A stretch of 64,000 nucleotides of DNA from positions 2,578,001 through 2,642,000 of the forward strand of contig NZ_AP021888.1 in assembly GCF_011398155.1 (NCBI RefSeq), read 5' to 3'. The position numbers and the translations under genes are program-made. The DNA comes from Thiosulfativibrio zosterae (GTDB taxonomy: Bacteria > Pseudomonadota > Gammaproteobacteria > Thiomicrospirales > Thiomicrospiraceae). The notes under the pieces are model-generated. The model worked only from the letters and a program-made list of their open reading frames with translations, was not told where the DNA came from and did no database searches. Below, one piece after another: positions 36,387 to 45,743 of this stretch. Every line of letters starts with the position of its first letter. Position 1 is the stretch's first letter.

Positions 36387-36956
36387 TTATTTTAAGCTGT
36401 TGCAACAGGCTGCCATCCAGGTACGCCAATGGCTATTATGGTGATGCATCTGCTCAATGTTTGATCTTAAATAACCCACGATTTCTTGGCCTATCTCTTG
36501 AAAAACTTCAATGAGTTGCTGATTGCTGAGCTCACCACTATACAGTTGATAAGACTGCACCGCGGTTAAAGATTTGCTCAGTTTTTGCACAGCGGTTTGT
36601 GTCATCTCGCCGCCCAGCAGCATTAAAGAACGCAGCACTTCAAAGTCGCGAATTTCATTTAAATCGCTGTTTAAAAATTTTGAACCTACCGCACCTAACA
36701 TATCAGATTCATTTTTTTCAGCACTGCGTTGCAGGATTAATATTTTGTTCAAATGAAAACTTAATAATCCCAGGTAAATGTCTTTAGATTGTTTAGTGCC
36801 GTCTTCTTCTAGGTTAAGTTGATCCATAGAAAACACCACGCCCTCTAAATTTTGAAAGTACATTTCAATCACATTCAAAAAATCTTCGCGCTGCTCTGTG
36901 TGGTACTTAAACAGTTTAAGCAATTCAAATTGTGGTTCTTTCTCTTGCGCTTGCAC
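36387..36956 (-). CDS. Hypothetical protein, first gene of chemotaxis operon
   Basis: The 189-aa protein appears all-helical and soluble (FELLKLFKYHTEQREDFLNV, DFEVLRSLMLLGGEMTQTAV, LIEVFQEIGQEIVGYLRSNI), with a His-rich stretch MHHHNSHW and CC near the C-terminus. The start is GTG at 36956 with AAGGAT upstream. I recognise no family. Position before cheY suggests a role in phosphate flow or receptor assembly, but I see no Hpt or CheZ signature. Confidence 0.7.
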   Translation of the reverse strand: MQAQEKEPQFELLKLFKYHTEQREDFLNVIEMYFQNLEGVVFSMDQLNLEEDGTKQSKDIYLGLLSFHLNKILILQRSAEKNESDMLGAVGSKFLNSDLNEIRDFEVLRSLMLLGGEMTQTAVQKLSKSLTAVQSYQLYSGELSNQQLIEVFQEIGQEIVGYLRSNIEQMHHHNSHWRTWMAACCNSLK

Positions 36957-37192
36957 AACCTATCCTTACTGTATTTATCGAACTTAGTGAACTTAAGGCA
37001 AATTATAAATCATTTAATTTACTTTTGTGCAAAATAATTAAATTATTTTTATGCGCAAGCCCAAATTCAATTTATAAAAGCTTAATTGACGCTAAATAAA
37101 CAGGCTCAACCCAGTTAAAGATATTTGGAATCTTAAGAAAAGGCGTTAAAAAAGGTCGTTGAGCAGGGAAAAACCCAACAAAAGGCACCTTT

Positions 37193-37247
37193 AATTGGGG
37201 TCAGAGTAAAATTAAAGCAAAAATTTAATGTTACTCTGACCCTAATT
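37193..37247. repeat. Imperfect inverted repeat of the GGGTCAGAGTAA type
   Basis: AATTGGGGTCAGAGTAAAAT (from 37193) faces a matching inverted arm (ends at 37247) with two mismatches and a short A/T-rich loop. This hairpin sequence type is a common intergenic footprint next to Y1-type transposase genes in proteobacteria, from general knowledge. No transposase gene is here, so it is a solo element. The surrounding 36957-37423 has no convincing gene except the short frame listed separately. Confidence 0.6.
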
Positions 37248-37285
37248 TAAAAATTAAGCAGAATATTCGATTTAATCGATTTTGA

Positions 37286-37402
37286 TTAATTTAAGGATTT
37301 AAATAAAATGGCGTTATCGGTGAGCTTGCGTAACAGCTCGGTTTGGTGGGTTTCGGGAAAAGACGCCTTAAATGGCGAGTGAAACAAATAGGGCATTGAC
37401 AT
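37286..37402 (-). CDS. Possible 38-aa small ORF or gene remnant
   Basis: The frame reads MSMPYLFHSPFKASFPETHQ then TELLRKLTDNAILFKSLN, without a good ribosome-binding site. The amphipathic C-terminal half looks protein-like. It may be the end of a degraded gene left beside the 37193 hairpin, or noise. Confidence 0.2.
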   Translation of the reverse strand: MSMPYLFHSPFKASFPETHQTELLRKLTDNAILFKSLN

Positions 37403-37423
37403 CGAATATGTTTACAGACTTTG

Positions 37424-38032
37424 TTAGCTTGTTGTTCGGTCTTTAAAGATAACTTCAACTGAAAAACCAGCCAGACTCTGGGTAAGCTTAATCTTTGACT
37501 TTTCTGGGAGCTTAACCGTTAAAGCAACTTCTGTTTTGTATTGAGCATCAGTAATCTGGCCAGACAAGGATTCAACTAAGCGCCGCAAATGGTTCTCTTC
37601 ATTAAAAGAGCAAAGCAAAGTCACATCGATTAGCGGTGTGTACTCCTCTGTTTTCAATGCTTGTAAAGCTTTTTGTGCCGACTCTCTGTAGGCTCGAACC
37701 AAACCTCCAGCACCTAGGCGAATTCCCCCAAAATATCTCACTGTCACGACCACAACATTACCAATATTGCTGTAGTTAATTTGGCTTAATATCGGCTTTC
37801 CTGCGGTTCCACTGGGTTCTCCGTCATCATTACAACCCGAGTTGGTTGAATTATTAGGATCTCCTATTAAATATCCCCAGCAAACATGCCGAGCATCTGG
37901 ATATTGCGCTCTAAGCTCTAAAACAAAATCCATAGCGTCCTGCCTTGATAAAACCTTTTTGGCCCAGCTAATGAATTTGCTTTTTTTTATCTCAATTTCT
38001 TCACAAACGGTGTCAACCGGCTCTAAAAACAT
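37424..38032 (-). CDS. yigZ: YigZ/IMPACT family protein
   Basis: The 202-aa protein has an N-terminal UPF0029 (IMPACT) domain with KKSKFISWAKKVLSRQDAMD, ARHVCWGYLIGD, DDGEPSGTAGKPIL and VVTVRYFGGIRLGAGGLVRA, followed by a ferredoxin-like C-terminal domain. Human IMPACT regulates GCN2; the bacterial role is unsettled, perhaps in translation. The ATG at 38030-38032 is preceded by AGGAAG and preferred over the ATG 21 bp upstream, which has none. Confidence 0.94.
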   Translation of the reverse strand: MFLEPVDTVCEEIEIKKSKFISWAKKVLSRQDAMDFVLELRAQYPDARHVCWGYLIGDPNNSTNSGCNDDGEPSGTAGKPILSQINYSNIGNVVVVTVRYFGGIRLGAGGLVRAYRESAQKALQALKTEEYTPLIDVTLLCSFNEENHLRRLVESLSGQITDAQYKTEVALTVKLPEKSKIKLTQSLAGFSVEVIFKDRTTS

Positions 38033-38125
38033 AAAACTTCCTAATTCGAACACCTAGATATCAGACTAACTGATCATAAAATTTTGATTGGGTATTTTGG
38101 GTTGTTTTTAACATACCAACCAGTC

Positions 38126-38156
38126 TATGTTAATTTTTTTTGTTTTTATTAACATA
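38126..38156. promoter_or_regulatory. TATGTTAAT inverted repeat upstream of yigZ
   Basis: TATGTTAAT (38126-38134) and ATTAACATA (38148-38156) form a perfect 9-bp inverted repeat with a 13-bp T-rich spacer, between fic and yigZ. TTAACAT also recurs nearby at about 38109 and 38189. It could be an operator or a weak terminator of the fic gene. Confidence 0.35.
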
Positions 38157-38206
38157 AGCTTTGAATGCGTTACTTTTTTCTGATTTTTTTAACATGGCAA
38201 CTAGAA

Positions 38207-39304
38207 CTATAAGGGTTGGCTCAGTAATTCATAAAAACGCTTGTTGATAAAGAACTTACTATTTCCCACTTGAGTGCTGTGCAGTATGCCAATGTCTTCT
38301 AATTGTTTTAAATATTTAGAAGCCGTTTGGCGAGTAATGCTGAGTCTATGTTCGATAAATTCAATCTTGGTATAAGGGTGAACGAATAAAGCCTCTAACA
38401 GGTCTTTGGAATAGAGTTTAGTTGAATATTGCTGAATCTCACTGGCTGTTGTCTGCATCTGCTCATCTATTTGATGAATCAGTTGAATGGTTTGATTGGC
38501 GGTTTGCTCAATCCCCTCCAACATAAACAACACCCATTCTTCCCAAGTTTGTTCTTTGCGAACACTTTGCAGTAGGCGGTAATAATCGGCTTTATGGGTG
38601 GTAATAAAGCGGCTGAGATATAAAATCGGCAGGTCGAGCAATTCAGACAAGACAAGATACAAAATATTCAAAATACGACCCGTGCGACCATTGCCATCAT
38701 AAAATGGGTGAATGGTCTCAAACTGATGATGAATGACCGCCATTTTGATTAAAGGGTCAATATCGTCTAATTCTGGATTATTGATGTATTGTTCTAGATT
38801 ACTCAGCGCATTGCGTATGTCGTTTTCCTGTTGTGGTGGGGTAAAAATCACTTCGCCTGTTTGGTCATTTCTAAGCGTTGTACCACCTTGTTTGCGAATG
38901 CCGGCATCGTTTTTTTCTAAGATCGATTGAATTTGCACGATGTCTTTAACCAGAAGCAGTTTGTTGTTAGAAACCAAATCAAACCCCTTACGCAGGGCCT
39001 CACCATAATGGCGGACTTCTTTGACCGCTTGCGATAAATCACTGGCATCAACACTTGAGCGATAGAGATCATCATGAGTAGTTATGATATTTTCGATTTC
39101 GCTGGAGTCTTTGGCTTCTTGAAGCACCAAAGCGTTAATAAGAACCGCTTGATTTGGAATGAGTGCCGTGACACCATTTAATCTGGCTAAGGCAGTATTG
39201 GCAGTGATTGCTTTTTTTAAAACGGCTTTGGTTTCTAAGTCTTGTTGCAGAGGCAAGTTTGGAGGAATATAACCCGTAAGTTGATTTACGATTTGTTCTG
39301 TCAA
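38207..39304 (-). CDS. fic: Fic family AMP-transferase with N-terminal inhibitory motif and winged helix
   Basis: The 365-aa protein has an intact Fic motif HPFYDGNGRTGR (His about 199), which transfers AMP (or a related group) to target hydroxyls, an N-terminal inhibitory helix motif SSEIEN (S-x3-E-N, about 67-72) that makes it a class II, self-inhibited Fic, and a C-terminal winged-helix region (ITRQTASKYLKQLEDIGI). The TTG at 39302-39304 has GGAGGAGAG directly upstream and is preferred to the GTG 33 bp earlier. It is a single gene. Target unknown; N-terminal DUF4172-like features typical of chromosomal Fic/DOC proteins. Confidence 0.92.
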   Translation of the reverse strand: MTEQIVNQLTGYIPPNLPLQQDLETKAVLKKAITANTALARLNGVTALIPNQAVLINALVLQEAKDSSEIENIITTHDDLYRSSVDASDLSQAVKEVRHYGEALRKGFDLVSNNKLLLVKDIVQIQSILEKNDAGIRKQGGTTLRNDQTGEVIFTPPQQENDIRNALSNLEQYINNPELDDIDPLIKMAVIHHQFETIHPFYDGNGRTGRILNILYLVLSELLDLPILYLSRFITTHKADYYRLLQSVRKEQTWEEWVLFMLEGIEQTANQTIQLIHQIDEQMQTTASEIQQYSTKLYSKDLLEALFVHPYTKIEFIEHRLSITRQTASKYLKQLEDIGILHSTQVGNSKFFINKRFYELLSQPL

Positions 39305-39507
39305 ATTTCTCTCCTCCAAAAACAAGAAACCCCTCACAGGGCGCTGTTCTCGTCACAGTGGACTTGGGTAGCGGGAGGGGTGTTGTTGCTTAGCATTATA
39401 AAACCATCATAAAAGGCCGTAAAATTTTGCTAGAACGCCTAGATATCCGCCAACCAGTCATGCCTATTTTCAGGTTTGAATGGCGGCGGCATTGGCATAA
39501 AGCGGAC

Positions 39508-42507
39508 TTAAGCCGCCGTTTGCTCCATTAACTGCCCTAACAATTCAACCACCTTGTCTGATTGCGCATCCAAATCGGTTACGCCTTTTTCTAGGACTTC
39601 ATAATCGTCTATGCTAAAGGCATCCATAATGGTTTTGATGAGCGCATGCATGGCGGCATGTTCTTCACCCAAAGCTTTCATGGATGGCAAGTGCATCAAC
39701 GCTTGGCCTTGTGAGCCGTAATACCATTTACCTAAAGCACAAGCGGTATGGTCTATGGCACTTTCATAGGTCACGCCTATGTCTGCGCCATCAATAAAGC
39801 TGCGAATTTTGCTCTTCCAGCCTAAATGGGCTTTGACCATGGTGTCAAATTGTTTGGCTAAATCGGATTTGGCCACTAGTTTCTCACGACGACATTTAAC
39901 GGCTTCAACTGAGTTGGTATTGGGTTTGCAACCCGCTTTAATCAGCTTAGACATGAGTTCTTCTGGTTTAACCGGTTTATGAACGATGTCTTTCATGCCA
40001 GATGACATAATGGTTTTTTCAAAATCCGCACCATGACCCGTGTAGGCTAGGATGGGTTTTTGATAACCCGTTTTACGGATAGCTTTGGTTGCCTCTATCC
40101 CATTCATCACGGGCATTTCAATATCCATCAAAATAGCCGCCGGATTGTAGCGTTGACATTGGGTAATGGCTTCTCGACCGTTTGCCGCTACTTTGGTGTG
40201 ATAACCCATTTTGGTCAACAACATCACCGCCACTTTTTGATTGGAGACATTGTCATCCACCACCAAGACCAGATACTGGCTTTCAGCTTGGTCTTGCGTA
40301 GCGCGTTGAACCGTTTCGCAATCCCCCAGTTGGAACGAGCCAACCAAGGCATCCATATTTTTAGCCACATCGCCCAAATACTCGGCAAGAGAGGCGTTTT
40401 CTAGTACCAGCGTTGAGTTTTCACTGGCTGATTTATCTAAGCTGATAATCGATTGATTCACATCATGAATTTGGCGCGCTTGCTGTTGCGCGTTTTCAGA
40501 GATATGACGAATATTGGCGGTCATGTCAGTGACTTGGTTAATGATGGACTCTAAGGATGTCCCGGTGGCTTGAACTTTTTCTGTTCCTTGGGCAATCTTT
40601 TCGGCGGTCATGCCAATTAAACCGTTAATCTCTCTCGCAGCATCCGCTGACTTTTGTGCAAGATTTCTCACCTCTCCTGCAACCACGGCAAATCCACGAC
40701 CATGTTCACCGGCTCTGGCGGCCTCTACCGCTGCATTCAATGCCAAAAGGTTGGTTTGAAAAGCAATACTGTCAATCAAAGTTACAATGCCGGTAATTTT
40801 TTGACTCACCTCGGCAATTTCCGCCATAGCGGTGATGGCTTCTTGCATATTGCGATTGCTTTCTTGAACCCCCGCTTCGGTTTGAATGGCCAGCTGATTA
40901 GATACCTTAGCTTGTTCGGTGGTTTCGTTTACCTTTTGGGTTAATAGGTTCATGGCTACGGCGGTTTTTTGAAGTTCATCCGCTTGCGCTTTAATAGAGC
41001 TGGACAACATCTCGTTACTTTCGGACACATGCTCGGCCGAATGCGACACTTCTTTGGCTTGATTATTAAAGCTACAGAAGGAGGTTCTTAAAGATTCAAT
41101 CCCTGCGCCCAAACTTTTAATGGTCCAACCATATTGCCCTTGGTGTTGTCTTTGCGCCTTTAGGGTTAAGTTTTTAGCGGGTAAACCACCAATTAGAATC
41201 GAGATATCACTGAGGGTGGATTGTAAATTTTGCATTAAGGAGTTGATGTCTAAGCAAAGGTCTTTATAAAAACCGCTTAACTGAGAGGCATCTAAACGGG
41301 TATGTAGTTTGCCGTTTCTGGCATCTGATACCAAAGTTTTGATGCTGTTTTGCACAAACAACTCTTGGAAAATATCTTGCCATTCAATCGCCACCCCTAA
41401 AGATTTGCCATTGCCATCAAAAATAGGCGTCATAGACAACTGTACTTCAGCGGAATAGAAATTAAACTTAAAGGTTTTAGGCTCTTTTAAGTCTAAACAA
41501 GCCATCAGAATATCCATGTCGTTTCTGAATAAGCAGCCGATATTTTTGCCGGTTAATTTTTTCAAATTAAAATCGGGCACATCTTTTTGAATAATGGCTT
41601 CAATCGGTTTTAAGAATTCGATTAAGGAGGCATTCATAAATACAATGGTGCCGTTTTGGTCGGACAACATAATGTAGGTTTTTAAATCATCCATACCCGA
41701 CATCATGCGTTTTGAAAAGCGTGCTTCGACATTGATTTCGTTTTGCTGTGCGGCCAACCGCGTTTGCATGGTTTTTAAACGACGGTTCATGGTGCCAGCG
41801 GTATTCGCACCGTGCGTATTGATTTTACCCGTTAAATGGCCATTGGTTAGGTCATCAACCGCTTCAATGGCTTCTTGAATGCGGTGCAAATAATACATGA
41901 CATGCATGGCCGAAATCAGCGTGAGCACTATCACCGACAGATTTAAAATTTCCGAGTCGATATCGAAGAAATAGGATAAGAATTCATTGGTAATCGCAAT
42001 GATGGTTGCGGGAATGATCGTAACTAGAGGTGGCCAATGGGCTAGGGGATTGAAACGCGCATAGAGAGAGTCTGGCACACCATGACGCAATTTAACCTTA
42101 CCTGCCTTAACCGCGGCGTAAGCTGCTTCAGCACCCTTAATTTGCTCACGAGTGGCGGGCATTCTGACACTGATATAGCCGGTAATTTTGCCGGATTCTA
42201 TAATGGGCGTGGCATTGGCTTCAACCCAATAAAAATCGCCATTCTTACGGCGATTCTTAACAATTTGATTCCAAGGGCGGCCACTTTGAATGGTGCCCCA
42301 AAAGTCTGCAAAGACTTGTTCTGGCACATCTGGGTGACGCAGCAAGTTATGCGGTTTACCCACCAGTTCTTCCAGTTCGTAACCACTGGCGGCAACAAAC
42401 ACTTCGTTGGCATAGGTAATGGTGCCTTGCAAATCGGTTTTTGAAACCAGCATTTGCCCTTCTGGAATGACATATTCATTGTTTGTCACTGGCTGATTAT
42501 TACGCAT
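39508..42507 (-). CDS. Aer-like PAS-MCP-receiver-CZB fusion chemoreceptor
   Basis: The 999-aa protein has an Aer-type PAS domain at about 15-125 ([20 protein letters not shown]), two adjacent TM segments (about 155-205), a second PAS-like region (about 260-390), an MCP signalling domain ([20 protein letters not shown]), a receiver domain with intact LVVDDNVSN and [14 protein letters not shown], and a CZB domain at the end ([30 protein letters not shown]). A receiver and CZB fused behind an MCP is an unusual order. The ATG at 42505-42507 follows GAAGGAAGC, better than the upstream in-frame start at 42534. It probably reads redox/energy state through PAS and zinc or oxidant through CZB. Confidence 0.93.
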   Translation of the reverse strand: MRNNQPVTNNEYVIPEGQMLVSKTDLQGTITYANEVFVAASGYELEELVGKPHNLLRHPDVPEQVFADFWGTIQSGRPWNQIVKNRRKNGDFYWVEANATPIIESGKITGYISVRMPATREQIKGAEAAYAAVKAGKVKLRHGVPDSLYARFNPLAHWPPLVTIIPATIIAITNEFLSYFFDIDSEILNLSVIVLTLISAMHVMYYLHRIQEAIEAVDDLTNGHLTGKINTHGANTAGTMNRRLKTMQTRLAAQQNEINVEARFSKRMMSGMDDLKTYIMLSDQNGTIVFMNASLIEFLKPIEAIIQKDVPDFNLKKLTGKNIGCLFRNDMDILMACLDLKEPKTFKFNFYSAEVQLSMTPIFDGNGKSLGVAIEWQDIFQELFVQNSIKTLVSDARNGKLHTRLDASQLSGFYKDLCLDINSLMQNLQSTLSDISILIGGLPAKNLTLKAQRQHQGQYGWTIKSLGAGIESLRTSFCSFNNQAKEVSHSAEHVSESNEMLSSSIKAQADELQKTAVAMNLLTQKVNETTEQAKVSNQLAIQTEAGVQESNRNMQEAITAMAEIAEVSQKITGIVTLIDSIAFQTNLLALNAAVEAARAGEHGRGFAVVAGEVRNLAQKSADAAREINGLIGMTAEKIAQGTEKVQATGTSLESIINQVTDMTANIRHISENAQQQARQIHDVNQSIISLDKSASENSTLVLENASLAEYLGDVAKNMDALVGSFQLGDCETVQRATQDQAESQYLVLVVDDNVSNQKVAVMLLTKMGYHTKVAANGREAITQCQRYNPAAILMDIEMPVMNGIEATKAIRKTGYQKPILAYTGHGADFEKTIMSSGMKDIVHKPVKPEELMSKLIKAGCKPNTNSVEAVKCRREKLVAKSDLAKQFDTMVKAHLGWKSKIRSFIDGADIGVTYESAIDHTACALGKWYYGSQGQALMHLPSMKALGEEHAAMHALIKTIMDAFSIDDYEVLEKGVTDLDAQSDKVVELLGQLMEQTAA

Positions 42508-42593
42508 AACGCTTCCTTCTATCTCTCGGCTCAAAATATAGAAATCACTTTAGCAAAATGGACACCAACTTGCCAAAGTTTTCATGTTTTTGA

Positions 42594-45500
42594 TTATGAA
42601 ACTATTTTTACCCTAAACCACACCGCATATAACGCTGGTAAAAAAAGCAGCGTTAAGAAGGTGCCCACGCCTATGCCGCCAATCAATACATAAGCCATTG
42701 GCCCCCAAAAAGTGGAAGTGGTTAGCGGGATAAACGCCAACATGGCCGCCACCGCTGTTAACACCACCGGACGCGCTCGGCGAATGGTGGCATCAATCAC
42801 CGCCTCGCTCATGTCTAAACCGTGCTTTAAGTTTTCGTCAATTTGACCGGTTAAAATAAGGGTGTTACGCATCAAAATACCCCCCAAACCAATGAGCCCC
42901 AAATTGGCGACAAAACCAAATGGCTGATTAAACAAAATCATCGCCGCCACCGCACCAATCAAACCTAAAGGCGCGGTCACCATCACCATAAACAGACTGC
43001 TAAAGGATTTTAAGTACACCATTAACAACAGTGTTAGCACCAATAACATCACGGGCATCATGGCTTGAATAGAGAATTCCCCTTTGGCAGATTCTTCAAC
43101 CGAACCGCCCACATCAATACGATAACCAAAGGGCAAGGCATCGATTAGCGGCTGCATTTGCGCTTGAATCAGCGCAGTTGCCACAGGCGGTTGAACACCT
43201 GGAATGACTTCACTGTTAACCGATAAATACAACTCGCGGTTACGGCGCTCTAAAATGGGTTCTTCAAAATCGACTTCTAATTTGCCCAACTGTTCAAGTG
43301 GCAAGCTTTGCCCAGAAGGCGTTTGAATCATCAAACCATTGAGTTGCGCCACTTGAGTGCGCGTGGCTTGGTCGGCTCGCAGAATAACCGCCAAGGTGCG
43401 AATGTGATCACGCACCTGCGATACCGCAACCCCTTGCAACTGCGCTTGCAGTTGTTGCGCCACGGCTTGTGGCGTTAAGCCCAATTGTGCCAAGCGCGCA
43501 TTGTTGAACACCACATTTAAAATAGGCGCTCTTTGTCCCCATTGCAAATGCGGGTCAATCGCAAAATCTTGCTTGGCAATCAATTGGCGAAGGTCTTCGG
43601 CTATGCGTCGCAATTCTTGGGCATCGGGCCCGACCACTCTAAAGGTGACTGGCCAAGCCACTGGCGGACCAAACAATAAAGGATGCACGCGCACCCGAGC
43701 TTCGGGGAAAGCGCCTTGATTGATGAGGGTTTGCAATTTACTCTGCAAAGCATCTCGAGCATTTTTATCGTGGGTGACCACAATAATTTTGGCAAAAGCT
43801 GAATTAGGCATTTCGGGGTTCAGTGCCAAGAAGAAACGCGGCGCACCCTGTCCAATATAAGACGACAAAGATTTCACTTCTTCATGCCCATTAATTAAGG
43901 CTTCTAGGCGTTGGGTCACCGCATCGGTCACTTGAATCGCCGTGCCTTCTGGCAGGGTGACATCCACCATGAGCTCAGGGCGATCCGAACTGGGGAAGAA
44001 TTGTTTGGCCACAAATTTGCCCATGCCCACTGCCGCCAAAACAAACAACAGCAAGGTAATGGCAACCACCACAAACTTATAACGCAAACAGCCGGTAATC
44101 ACTTGACGCAAAGCCCGGTAGCCTTTCGAGTCATAGACACTTTTATGCACATTTTCGGCTGAATTTTGACCAGGTTTTATGCCCTTTAGGGTGCTGGTTG
44201 TTTTTGAATCTAAATTTGGCTTTGGATTAGGATTAGGATTAGGTAATAATTTCACCCCCAAATAAGGCGTAAAGGTCACCGCCACTATCCAGGATGCGAT
44301 TAAGGTAATGCCTAACACCCAAAAGATGCCGCCGGCATATTCACCCACGCGTGATTGCGCCAAACCGATTGGCAAAAAACCCACCACGGTGACTAAAGTA
44401 CCCACCAACATCGGGGCAGCGGTTACTGTCCAAGCATAGGCAGCGGCTTTGGCCTTGTCCATGCCCTCTTCCATTTTGACCAGCATCATTTCTATGGCAA
44501 TAATGGCGTCATCCACCAATAAACCCAGTGAAATAATCAAGGCACCGAGGGTGATGCGGTCAAAGTTAAGGCCATTTAAATACATAAACAAAAAGGTCAT
44601 GCCCAGCGTTAAAGGCACAGCCAAAGACACAATCAATCCGGCTCTAAAACCTAACGCCAACAAACTGACGACCAAAACCACACCCAAAGCGGTGACAAAT
44701 TTCAGCTGAAAAGTCGATACCGCACCATGAATGGCATCGGCTTGGTTGGTGACCTTTTCAATTTTTAAGCCCAATGGCAGTTGTTGTTCATAGGCTTTTT
44801 CAAAGGATTGCAAGGCCGCCTCAAGTTTTAAACCATCCACCTTAGGTTTCATGACCACACCCACCAACAAAGCCGGTTCGCCTTTATTGCGAATCACATA
44901 ACTCGGTGGTTCTTCAAAGCCTTGCTTAATCTCAGCGATGTCTTTTAATAAGATTTGTTGAGTGCCTAAAAGCAAAGGCGTATTTTGCAAACGCAGCACA
45001 TTTTGCTCATGGGCAGACAGATTGAGCTGATCACTTTTTAAACGAATGTATAAGCGCGGCCCTTGGGTTTCGATAAAGCCAGCCGAGGTGACCGCCAGTT
45101 GTGCATCAATCGCTTGTTGCACTTGGGTGAGATTTAAACCCATTTGCGAGATGCGCACTGTGTCTAAGTCAATAAATAACTTGGGGGCTTGTTCACCCAA
45201 CAACGACACTTTTTTAACGCCTTGCACTTGGCGCAGCGCAATTTGCAACTTGTCGGCTTCGCGCACCAGTTTGTCTTGCGGCCAGTTATCTGCCGTTAAA
45301 CTATAGAGGGTAAAAAAGACATCTTCAAAATCATCATTAAAGACTGGCCCTATCACGCCCTTAGGTAAACGACTCGCTTCATCGCCCAAGCGTTTACGCA
45401 CTTGGTAATACAGTTCTTGGGTCATGTCCATGGGGGTGTTCTCAGCAAAGGTCACCAATAAATCGACACGACCGGCGCGGGCTTTGGTTTCCACACGATC

Positions 45501-45743
45501 AAAATACAAAATTTCTTCTAGGCGTTTTTCCAGCGGATCGGCCACCTGGTCTTGCATTTCGGCGGCGGTTGCCCCTGGCCAGGTCGCCGAAACCACCATC
45601 GTATTAATGTTAAAAGACGGATCTTCAGCGCGCCCCATGTGCAAAAACGCATAGATACCGGCCAAGGCGACCACGATGATGAAGTAGAGCGTTAATGATT
45701 GTTCTTTGACGGCATAGGCAGAAACATTCCAACGATTCATCAT
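42594..45743 (-). CDS. RND efflux permease (AcrB superfamily)
   Basis: The 1049-aa RND protein has the N-terminal NRWNVSAYAVKEQSLTLYFI, EDPSFNINTMVVSATWPGAT, twelve TM segments and the TM4 motif ISLGLLVDDAIIAIEMMLVK with two Asp. It belongs to the broad hydrophobic-compound efflux group rather than the metal group. The loop after the first TM half carries PNPNPNPKPN, encoded by three GGATTA hexamers at 44224-44241. The gene overlaps the adaptor gene by 4 bp; no outer-membrane factor gene is adjacent. Substrate unknown. Confidence 0.94.
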   Translation of the reverse strand: MMNRWNVSAYAVKEQSLTLYFIIVVALAGIYAFLHMGRAEDPSFNINTMVVSATWPGATAAEMQDQVADPLEKRLEEILYFDRVETKARAGRVDLLVTFAENTPMDMTQELYYQVRKRLGDEASRLPKGVIGPVFNDDFEDVFFTLYSLTADNWPQDKLVREADKLQIALRQVQGVKKVSLLGEQAPKLFIDLDTVRISQMGLNLTQVQQAIDAQLAVTSAGFIETQGPRLYIRLKSDQLNLSAHEQNVLRLQNTPLLLGTQQILLKDIAEIKQGFEEPPSYVIRNKGEPALLVGVVMKPKVDGLKLEAALQSFEKAYEQQLPLGLKIEKVTNQADAIHGAVSTFQLKFVTALGVVLVVSLLALGFRAGLIVSLAVPLTLGMTFLFMYLNGLNFDRITLGALIISLGLLVDDAIIAIEMMLVKMEEGMDKAKAAAYAWTVTAAPMLVGTLVTVVGFLPIGLAQSRVGEYAGGIFWVLGITLIASWIVAVTFTPYLGVKLLPNPNPNPKPNLDSKTTSTLKGIKPGQNSAENVHKSVYDSKGYRALRQVITGCLRYKFVVVAITLLLFVLAAVGMGKFVAKQFFPSSDRPELMVDVTLPEGTAIQVTDAVTQRLEALINGHEEVKSLSSYIGQGAPRFFLALNPEMPNSAFAKIIVVTHDKNARDALQSKLQTLINQGAFPEARVRVHPLLFGPPVAWPVTFRVVGPDAQELRRIAEDLRQLIAKQDFAIDPHLQWGQRAPILNVVFNNARLAQLGLTPQAVAQQLQAQLQGVAVSQVRDHIRTLAVILRADQATRTQVAQLNGLMIQTPSGQSLPLEQLGKLEVDFEEPILERRNRELYLSVNSEVIPGVQPPVATALIQAQMQPLIDALPFGYRIDVGGSVEESAKGEFSIQAMMPVMLLVLTLLLMVYLKSFSSLFMVMVTAPLGLIGAVAAMILFNQPFGFVANLGLIGLGGILMRNTLILTGQIDENLKHGLDMSEAVIDATIRRARPVVLTAVAAMLAFIPLTTSTFWGPMAYVLIGGIGVGTFLTLLFLPALYAVWFRVKIVS

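Noticed and set aside
36387-36956. CheZ or Hpt identity for the 189-aa protein
   Set aside because: Length and helical content fit, but there is no CheZ-type C-terminal CheY-binding helix or catalytic Gln/Asp pattern and no HxxKG Hpt motif.
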